Below, piece by piece: positions 25,528-32,162 of a DNA stretch of 57,189 nucleotides; within the stretch, counting starts at the first letter, position 1, and the number at the start of each line of letters is the position of its first letter. Where the stretch lies: assembly GCA_944382905.1 (NCBI GenBank), contig CALWNU010000004.1, positions 1 to 57,189 on the forward strand. The letters are read 5' to 3'. This stretch comes from an uncultured Clostridia bacterium (lineage in GTDB: Bacteria; Bacillota; Clostridia; Oscillospirales; Ruminococcaceae). The notes beneath the pieces were generated by a model. That model saw nothing but the letters and a program-made list of their open reading frames with translations, searched no databases and was not told the origin of the DNA. A program made the position numbers and the translations under genes.

Positions 25528-26192
25528 CTGCCAACCCTCCATTTCTTTCTTTTCCGCTGAACCAGCCCGGCGACGTCATGGGCGCGGTCTATGCTCCACC
25601 GCAAAACCGCCGCCGCCGTACCAACGGCGATAAATCCGGCAAACGCATAAGCGATCGCCGGGAATTTCGCCGGCAGCGACAGCGGATGCCCCCACAGCGT
25701 ATTGTAGGCCAGCAACTCCCTCACCGCCGATACCGCCAGCACGCAAACGGAAAATCCGATGGTGTGGCAAACGCCTTCCCACAAAGCCCAGATGGGCTTT
25801 TTCTCCTGGCACAGAGGAGCGCGCAGCAGCCATACGGAATTTAATGCCATTGAGGAAAAATACATTCCCAGCGAGTCAAACAAATTCGGCGCGATCCCCC
25901 GGGCCAGCAGCCGGGCCGGGATAAGCATCAGCGCCGCCAATCCCACGCAGGCCATCGTCCGCACGAACTGCGGCACCTTCTCCGGCAGCATTCCCAGCAA
26001 AGAAGCCAAAAACAAGACGGGAATTGTAACCATGGCAAAGACCAGCGAAAGGCCTGTCCCGTTTTTCAGCGTAAACGTGCCCACCACTGCCGGGGCCAAT
26101 GCGAACCCGGTCACCAGCACAGGGTTTTGGGCGAAAATCAAATTAAGCCCGCTGCGCAGATTTCTTTTCGCTGAGTTTTGTTCTGGTAGCAA
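25524..26192 (-). CDS. rnfE: RnfE-like membrane subunit lacking both cluster cysteines
   Basis: 222 residues with RnfE/NqrD topology. The two conserved landmarks can be aligned: NPVLVTGFALAP corresponds to NPVFVQxLGLCP, and DSLGMYFSSMALNS to ESLGIFIPLIVVNC. Both cysteines that would ligate the [2Fe-2S] cluster are replaced (A33 and S119). The start is TTG 26192 with GGAGGG before it, overlapping rnfD by 50 bases. It lies where rnfG-rnfE should be, but rnfG is absent. Confidence 0.8.
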   Translation of the reverse strand: MLPEQNSAKRNLRSGLNLIFAQNPVLVTGFALAPAVVGTFTLKNGTGLSLVFAMVTIPVLFLASLLGMLPEKVPQFVRTMACVGLAALMLIPARLLARGIAPNLFDSLGMYFSSMALNSVWLLRAPLCQEKKPIWALWEGVCHTIGFSVCVLAVSAVRELLAYNTLWGHPLSLPAKFPAIAYAFAGFIAVGTAAAVLRWSIDRAHDVAGLVQRKRKKWRVGR

Positions 26193-27156
26193 GGTAAACC
26201 CTCCTTAACCGGCGCAACAGCCGTTCGCTATATCGGTCTAATGTAAAGCTGAACACATTGGTCAGCAGCAATGCAAATGCAAAAGTTTGTTCCACCCGTC
26301 CAAACCGCTGGAACGAAATGGTGAAAATGGCCGCCAGCGCCCCATATGCCAGGCGGGAGCTGGACCGCTTGGGCAGCGTGCCAGGCTCGTTGAGCATGAA
26401 AATGCCGCCGAATACCCACATCCCGGTGGTCGCTTCATACACCAACGACATCGGCCCGGTATCCGGGATGCGCGGGAACAGCAGCATCGCCACCACCATG
26501 ATCCCAAAGAACGCCGCCGGCGCCTGCCAGCTAATCGCGCCGCGGAACAACAGGTAAAACAGACAGGTGGCCAATACCAGGATGTTGGTCAGCCCCATCG
26601 GGCCTAAAAATTTTCCCAACAATAAATCCAGCACATCCTCCGCCGGCACCCCGCCCTGGAACAGGTTCCAAGCCGGACTGCTGGATAGCCCCTCCGTCAC
26701 CGCCTGAAATGCCGGCGGGGCGGAAAATGGAGCCGGATAGGAAAACACCTGTGTTGGCCAGCAGGCCACCGCAAAGGCAAATCCAGCCGCCGCAGGGTTA
26801 AACGCGCTCTGCCCCACGCCGCCGAATACATGCTTGACAAAGACGATGGCAAAAACCGACGCGGAGATTACCACATAATACGGTACCGCAGCCGACATCA
26901 TCAAAGGCAGCATCAGCCCCGTCACCAGCGGCGAAATATCGCGCGGGTACGGTTTTTTGCCTTCCAGCAACGTACAGGCCACGTCGCTGACCACCGCCGC
27001 CGCCGCAGACGCCAGGCCCAGCATCAGCGCCCTCAGCCCGTAAAAGAAAAATGCCATGAAATACAGCGGAATCAGCGCAATGACTACGTCCATCATGACG
27101 GTAAACGCCGAATCCCGGTTGCGCACATACGGCGCTTTTTGTCCCTGCTGCAGCAT
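26143..27156 (-). CDS. rnfD: RnfD-like membrane subunit with altered flavin site
   Basis: 337 residues with RnfD/NqrB topology and landmarks VIALIP, VKHVFGGVGQSAFNPAAAG and FGGIFMLNEPGTLP (normally FFMATDxxTSP). The covalent-FMN motif, usually SGATP or TGATP with the modified threonine, reads GLSSSPAW here, so serine 160 stands where the threonine should be. The start at 27156 is 3 bases after the rnfC stop. It is one transcript with rnfC, rnfE and rnfA. Confidence 0.85.
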   Translation of the reverse strand: MLQQGQKAPYVRNRDSAFTVMMDVVIALIPLYFMAFFFYGLRALMLGLASAAAAVVSDVACTLLEGKKPYPRDISPLVTGLMLPLMMSAAVPYYVVISASVFAIVFVKHVFGGVGQSAFNPAAAGFAFAVACWPTQVFSYPAPFSAPPAFQAVTEGLSSSPAWNLFQGGVPAEDVLDLLLGKFLGPMGLTNILVLATCLFYLLFRGAISWQAPAAFFGIMVVAMLLFPRIPDTGPMSLVYEATTGMWVFGGIFMLNEPGTLPKRSSSRLAYGALAAIFTISFQRFGRVEQTFAFALLLTNVFSFTLDRYSERLLRRLRRVYLATRTKLSEKKSAQRA

Positions 27157-27159
27157 CGA

Positions 27160-28233
27160 TCAGCCAACCTCCCTTTCCTGGCGCCGGCGCTTCATTTCAC
27201 CTTTGGCCTGCTTGATATGCTCTGCAATGTCGATTTTGGACGGGCAGACATACGAACAGGTCCCGCAGCCGATGCAGCGGTGAATATCGTAAAAAGCAAG
27301 CGCCTCATACCGGCCAAGCTCGATATAGCGGTTGATGTAAAACGGGGTCAGGTTTTCCGGACAGACTTCTGCGCAGCGCCCGCAGCCGATACACTGATAA
27401 CGGCGCTTTTTCTCTTCGTCCCGCAGCGCCAACACCGCCCGGGACATCGTCCCCACCAGGTAATGGTCCGGGTCTTCACAGATCTCCCCGGTCATGCTCC
27501 CGCCAATGATCACATATCCCGGCTCTTCCGCCAGGCCGCAGCGTTCAAACAGCTGGGTCGGCGTCATGCCGATGGAAACCTCCAGGTTGGTGGGATTGGC
27601 AACACAGCTGCCTGCCACCGTGACAAAACAGGTGGACTGGATCCGGTGCTCGTACACCGCCCGATATAGATGAATCAAGCTGCAAACGCCGATGAGGACG
27701 GTAGGGCCGTCCGCGTCGAAGTCGTCCATGGTCCGGAATTCCGCCGGGTATCTGCCGTGGATCCGGCGCACCTCCACCCCGTCGATCTCTTTGGGGATTT
27801 TCGTCTTCAAATCCAAATCGCTGAGGTTTTTGTACACTGCAAAATAAATTTTCGGGTTTCCCACTGCCTTGGCAGCCAGCCGCAGCCCTTCGCCCGCTTC
27901 CTTTTGCAAAAACAAAAGCGGGTTCATCTGGCTGGAAACATACGGCTCGTCGTCAATCGCGTCGCCTACCGCGACCCGGATTTTCATTTTTTTGGCTTTG
28001 GTCAATTTTTCATGCAAAAACAGGCCGTCCCGTTCATCCACAATATTGGCCAGCCGCGCAATCTCGATGATCTGATCGCCGGAAAGCGCCGCCCCGTCGC
28101 AGGGCAAATTGCTGTCGAACAGCATCCCGGCGTAATTGGCGTTCAAAAACGTACGCAATTTCCGTCGTAGCGCCGGTTCCTTTCGTTGTTCCAATATGAT
28201 TCCGCGGGTAAAAAATCCTGCCACCCACTTCAC
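27160..28233 (-). CDS. rnfC: Shortened RnfC-like iron-sulfur protein without FMN/NADH motifs
   Basis: 357 residues, against about 440 for normal RnfC. The SLBB-like part (VTVAGSCVANPTNLEVSIG) and two [4Fe-4S] motifs (C281, C284, C287, C291; C320, C323, C326, C330) are intact. The N-terminal barrel (HIGAPxxPxVxxGD) is missing. The GxGGAxFPTHVKL loop is replaced by VDERDGLFLHEKL, and NGAECEPYxTSD by VGDAIDDEPYVSS, so FMN and NADH binding look lost. The start is GTG 28233; the ribosome binding site is weak. It lies 75 bases after rpe. Confidence 0.85.
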   Translation of the reverse strand: MKWVAGFFTRGIILEQRKEPALRRKLRTFLNANYAGMLFDSNLPCDGAALSGDQIIEIARLANIVDERDGLFLHEKLTKAKKMKIRVAVGDAIDDEPYVSSQMNPLLFLQKEAGEGLRLAAKAVGNPKIYFAVYKNLSDLDLKTKIPKEIDGVEVRRIHGRYPAEFRTMDDFDADGPTVLIGVCSLIHLYRAVYEHRIQSTCFVTVAGSCVANPTNLEVSIGMTPTQLFERCGLAEEPGYVIIGGSMTGEICEDPDHYLVGTMSRAVLALRDEEKKRRYQCIGCGRCAEVCPENLTPFYINRYIELGRYEALAFYDIHRCIGCGTCSYVCPSKIDIAEHIKQAKGEMKRRRQEREVG

Positions 28234-28307
28234 CCTTTCTCTATCGATCTTGTTTGCGCCCGCCAGATCTGTCCAAGCGGCAAAGCGCCGTCAAGTCCTT
28301 TTTTCCG

Positions 28308-28979
28308 TCAAACTGCTTTCCATCCTTCGGCGGCGCTTGCACAGATCTGCGCAATGGCCTCTCCCCGGTCCGCAGCGCCAAACACCGCCGACCCGGCGAC
28401 CAGTACATCCGCCCCGGCCTGCGCCGCAGTCCGGGCGGTGTTGCGGTCGATCCCGCCGTCCACCTGAATCCACAGCTTGCTGTCATGCGCCTGCGCCCAC
28501 TGCCGCAGGTAGCCTACTTTCGGCATCATTTCCGGCATAAACTTCTGCCCGCCAAAACCCGGCTCCACCGTCATCACCAGCGCCATGTCCAGCTGCGGCA
28601 AAAACGGGTCCAGCACCGATACATCCGTCCCCGGCTTGATGGCCATCCCCACCTTGCACCCCAGCTGCCGGATGGCGTCCACCGTCTGCTGCGGGTCCGC
28701 GCAGGACTCATAGTGAAAGGTGATCATATCCGCGCCGGCTTTGGCAAAAGAAGGCGCATAGCGCAGCGGATCGCTGATCATCAAATGCACGTCAAACAAA
28801 AGCCCGGTAACCGGCCGCAGCGAGGCTACCACGCAGGCGCCAAAAGAAATGTTCGGCACAAAATGGCCGTCCATAACGTCAATATGAAGCATCTGCGCGC
28901 CGCCGGTTTCCACCGCGGCTACTTCCTGCGCCAGCTTAGAAAAATCCGCCGAAAGAATCGAAGGGGAAATCTGTATCAT
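28308..28979 (-). CDS. rpe: Ribulose-phosphate 3-epimerase
   Basis: 223 residues from ATG 28979, the standard Rpe length. Motifs are SPSILSADF, HIDVMDGHFVPNISFG (metal and catalytic Asp), VEPGFGGQKF and IQVDGGI. It interconverts ribulose 5-phosphate and xylulose 5-phosphate in the pentose phosphate pathway. The rnfC-like gene follows after 75 bases on the same strand, so rpe may be co-transcribed with it. Confidence 0.95.
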   Translation of the reverse strand: MIQISPSILSADFSKLAQEVAAVETGGAQMLHIDVMDGHFVPNISFGACVVASLRPVTGLLFDVHLMISDPLRYAPSFAKAGADMITFHYESCADPQQTVDAIRQLGCKVGMAIKPGTDVSVLDPFLPQLDMALVMTVEPGFGGQKFMPEMMPKVGYLRQWAQAHDSKLWIQVDGGIDRNTARTAAQAGADVLVAGSAVFGAADRGEAIAQICASAAEGWKAV

Positions 28980-29128
28980 AAAACCGCTCCCAGCTGCCTG
29001 TTCAGGCTGTTTTTTGGAAAGAAAGCAGGGCATAGTACAGATATATTTTAAATCATCTGTCGGAAAAGGTCAAACAAAATGGGGGGAATTTTACAATTTC
29101 GTCACATCCGAAGCCGGAAAGACGCCGT

Positions 29129-29157
29129 TTGCAATTTGGAGGGTTTCCTGATACAAT
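29129..29157 (+). promoter_or_regulatory. Sigma-A promoter of the aldo/keto reductase
   Basis: TTGCAA (29129-29134), 17 bases, TACAAT (29152-29157), about 50 bases before the gene. Confidence 0.75.
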
Positions 29158-29208
29158 GAAAGAAAGCGCACTGCCATTCGGAAAAGACAAGAAAGGACCG
29201 GTGGAATC

Positions 29209-30327
29209 ATGAAACACAATTGGTTGCAGAAATTGGATGTGAACGTGCCGCAGCTTGGACTTGGCTGCATGCGCCTGCCAACAGATGGGGACACCATCGA
29301 CTATCAGCAGGCCCAGCGGATTGTGGATTACGCCATGGCAAACGGCGTCAACTATTTTGATACCGCCTATATGTACCACAACGGGGAATCCCAGTATTTT
29401 TTAGGGAAGGCGCTGGCCAAATATCCCCGGGAGAGCTATTTTTTGACCAATAAACTGCCGATCTGGTACTGCAAGGAACCTGGAGATATGGAGAAAATCT
29501 TCCAGGACCAGCTGCAGCGCTGCCGGACCACCTATTTTGATTTTTATTTCATGCATTCCATGAACGACGAGCATTGGGCCATGGCAAAACAACTCGGTCT
29601 TGTCTCATTTATGGAGCAAAAGAAAAAAGACGGCTCTGCCAAAGCCATCGGATTTTCTTTCCACGGCAACCTGCCGCTGCTGGAAGAAATGGTGGAGGCG
29701 GCGGATTGGGATTTTGTCCAGCTGCAGTTAAACTATTTAGACTGGGACAACCAAAACGCCAAAGGGTTTTATGAGCTGCTGGAGAAAAAAGGCATTCCCT
29801 GCTTCGTCATGGAACCGGTGCGCGGCGGCTATCTTGCCACGCTGACTCCCAGCGCGCAGGAAGTATTCCGCCAGGCGGCGCCTGACCGCTCTATGGTCTC
29901 CTGGGCGTATCAATGGCTTTTGTCCAAGCCGAACGTCAAGGTTGTGCTGACCGGGTCATCCTCGCTGGAACAGTTTGTGGAAAACGTATCCTTGTTTAAC
30001 ACCCTGCCACCCTTGTCCGAAAAAGAAGAAGCGGTCATCCAACAAGCAGTCAAGGAACTTAACTCCATTCCAACCATTCCCTGTACCGGATGCCGTTACT
30101 GCATGGATTGTCCTTCCGGCGTGGATATCCCCGCGGTATTTGCGGCGTACAATTACCGGGCCAGCCACCACACCATGGCGCAGGTCCGCAAAAAATACGA
30201 AGAAATCCCCGCAGGAAGCCGGGCGGACGCCTGTGTCAGCTGCCGGGTGTGCTGCGACAAATGCCCGCAGTCCATCGATATCCCGGCGCAGCTTGCCCGC
30301 GTGAAAGAAGAAATCTACGCAGAATAA
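29209..30327 (+). CDS. Aldo/keto reductase with C-terminal ferredoxin domain (COG1453)
   Basis: 372 residues. The N-terminal AKR barrel shows LGLGCMRLP, NYFDTAYMYHNGES (catalytic Asp/Tyr) and FLTNKLP (Lys). The C-terminus has two cysteine motifs, CTGCRYCMDCPSGVDIP at 292 and CVSCRVCCDKCPQSIDIP at 342, the second atypically spaced. Such proteins are common in anaerobes and probably pass electrons between an FeS carrier and a carbonyl substrate; the substrate is unknown. It is monocistronic, with its own promoter and terminator. Confidence 0.9.
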   Translation: MKHNWLQKLDVNVPQLGLGCMRLPTDGDTIDYQQAQRIVDYAMANGVNYFDTAYMYHNGESQYFLGKALAKYPRESYFLTNKLPIWYCKEPGDMEKIFQDQLQRCRTTYFDFYFMHSMNDEHWAMAKQLGLVSFMEQKKKDGSAKAIGFSFHGNLPLLEEMVEAADWDFVQLQLNYLDWDNQNAKGFYELLEKKGIPCFVMEPVRGGYLATLTPSAQEVFRQAAPDRSMVSWAYQWLLSKPNVKVVLTGSSSLEQFVENVSLFNTLPPLSEKEEAVIQQAVKELNSIPTIPCTGCRYCMDCPSGVDIPAVFAAYNYRASHHTMAQVRKKYEEIPAGSRADACVSCRVCCDKCPQSIDIPAQLARVKEEIYAE

Positions 30328-30551
30328 TCCGATGCATCCCATGCCGCGCCGCCTGGCACGGCATGGTGCTATCTGATGCGCCGCTTTGGTCTTTTCGGCT
30401 ATTCAAGGGCCTGGGGCCACCAAAAAAACTGGCCGCGCTTGCGCTGCATCGTAACCGGGGCCTTCTTCATCTTATGACCCCCCTTTGTCTGGTGCTACTA
30501 AAAAAGCGAACTGGAAATCCAGTTCGCTTTTTTGTGTTCTTTTTCTATTTT
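30328..30551. terminator. Shared terminator between the aldo/keto reductase and the rhomboid-like gene
   Basis: The core hairpin is AAAAAAGCGAACTGG (30500-30514) / CCAGTTCGCTTTTTT (30519-30533), perfect and working in both directions. The rest of this 224-base gap shows nothing else. Confidence 0.85.
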
Positions 30552-31226
30552 TCACCAATAACGGTTTCGCTGATTTTTCATCTCCCGCCGGAAATTCCGC
30601 CGCTGCGCGCCGTATTTTCTCTCGTTTTTCACAAAGCGGAGAAGGTCTCCTCCGAAAAACAGGAAAAAGTTGACCAGCGAAGCAATAATCGCCGCCCTGG
30701 TCGCCCAGTCGCCAAAAATCAGCTGAAGGGCAAACAATGCCCAATCCACATAAGCCAGATATTTCATCTTGATAGGCAAAAAGAAAAACAGCAGGATCTC
30801 ATGGTCGGGGAATAAAAACGCAAACGCCAAAAACAACGAGAGGTTCAAATAGGTGCTGGTGCCGTATCCGGTGAAAAACGCCGCGACGATCGCACCAATA
30901 ACCCCGACCAGGTAGTACAGGTTAAACCGAAACGTCCCCCACACGTTTTCCAGTGTGCTGCCCAGAAAATAATAAAAGTATAAAAAGAAAAACAGGGAAA
31001 TAATCGACGTGGTAGGCGGCACAAAAAGAAACGTGAGAAACCGCCAAAATTGCCCATGGACCGCCGCCTGCGTATACAACGCCAAATATCCGCTGAGGCT
31101 GATCCCCTGCACGGAAAAAATCACATCCCCGATGAAAACCGCCGCAACAGTCACCACAATATACAGCATCAGATTCGGGATTCCCAGGCGCCCAAACTTG
31201 CGCTCCAGTTTATCCAGCCAATTCAT
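30552..31226 (-). CDS. Rhomboid-like membrane protein, probably proteolytically inactive
   Basis: 224 residues from ATG 31226 with about six hydrophobic segments. The order of landmarks is rhomboid-like: HGQFWRFLTFLFVPP (loop 1), GSTLENVWGTFRFNLYYLVG, then a following helix. The GxSG catalytic motif is replaced by GVIGAIVAAFF and no catalytic histidine pair is seen, so it is likely a pseudoprotease of the derlin/iRhom kind. The C-terminus is strongly basic (RREMKNQRNR). Function unknown. Confidence 0.7.
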   Translation of the reverse strand: MNWLDKLERKFGRLGIPNLMLYIVVTVAAVFIGDVIFSVQGISLSGYLALYTQAAVHGQFWRFLTFLFVPPTTSIISLFFFLYFYYFLGSTLENVWGTFRFNLYYLVGVIGAIVAAFFTGYGTSTYLNLSLFLAFAFLFPDHEILLFFFLPIKMKYLAYVDWALFALQLIFGDWATRAAIIASLVNFFLFFGGDLLRFVKNERKYGAQRRNFRREMKNQRNRYW

Positions 31227-31461
31227 AACATGCCCCCTCGCAATCCTTCCGCCCGCCGCAGCCTTGTCCTGCGTCCTGCTTGGCAGCAACAGCGGTTTGC
31301 CAGTTATTATAACATAGTCTTGCCAAAAAGAACATTTCTATTCTGTAAATTTTGACAAAATCAAGAAAAACGATAAAAATAATTTGATTTTCGATATATA
31401 TTTATTGACAAACAATAAATATAATGGTATATTGAAAAAAACGTTTTCGAGGAGGGACTTT

Positions 31462-31923
31462 ATGAAAATTCGGATTATCGGCCAAAAAAGTCTGGGAATC
31501 GTACTGGAAAAGCTGTGCTGGCCGTTCTTTTTTCTGGGGATTGCCCTCACTGCGGCGCTGCCCTGGATCCTGGACTATTATGGCCGGATATTCTGGGAGG
31601 ATTTGGGGACGGACTATCCCCGCATCCTTGCGGTTTTGTACCCCAGCGCGCTGATGGCGCTGAGTACCATCTGGCAATTGCGCAAAATCCTGCAAAACGT
31701 CAATCGGGGAAACCCGTTTTCGCTGGAAAACGCCCGGCGGGTACGCTGGATCTCCATCAGCTGCCTGGTTGTTGGGATCCTGTTTTTGGCGGGAATCGTC
31801 CCTTCCCTGCTGGCGCCTCTGCTGGGATTCGCGTTTTTGTTTTTGGCGGCCCTTGCCCTGGTCCTTTCCGAACTGGTCAAACAGGCCGCCTTGTTCAAAG
31901 AAGAAAACGATCTGACCATTTAG
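31462..31923 (+). CDS. DUF2975 membrane protein
   Basis: ATG 31462 after GAGGAGGG gives 153 residues with four transmembrane segments. Spacing and the motif NPFSLENARRVRWISISCLVVG match DUF2975. Such genes are typically followed, as here, by a small YozG-like HTH gene. The role of the pair is not known; a membrane-linked sensing module is plausible. Confidence 0.8.
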   Translation: MKIRIIGQKSLGIVLEKLCWPFFFLGIALTAALPWILDYYGRIFWEDLGTDYPRILAVLYPSALMALSTIWQLRKILQNVNRGNPFSLENARRVRWISISCLVVGILFLAGIVPSLLAPLLGFAFLFLAALALVLSELVKQAALFKEENDLTI

Positions 31924-31934
31924 GAGGTGCCACT

Positions 31935-32162
31935 GTGCCCATTATTGTCAATCTGGATGTGGTCATGGCGCAGCGGAAAATCTCCGCTACCCAGCTGGCG
32001 GATGAGGTGGGAATCACCTTAGCCAACCTCTCCATCCTCAAAAACAACAAAGCCAAGGCCATCCGTTTTTCCACGCTGGAGGCACTGTGCCGGGCGCTGC
32101 ACTGTCAACCCGCCGACCTTTTGGCTTATGAAGAACCGTCTGAACAGGAGGAAAGCCTATGA
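31935..32162 (+). CDS. YozG-type small HTH (Cro/CI) regulator
   Basis: 75 residues from GTG 31935 (GGAGGTG ahead). The whole protein is an XRE-type helix-turn-helix: VMAQRKISATQLADEVGITL, then NLSILKNNKAKAIRFSTLEA and LCRALHCQPADLL. It follows the DUF2975 gene by 11 bases and overlaps the next gene as ATGA, so the three are coupled. Confidence 0.88.
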   Translation: MPIIVNLDVVMAQRKISATQLADEVGITLANLSILKNNKAKAIRFSTLEALCRALHCQPADLLAYEEPSEQEESL

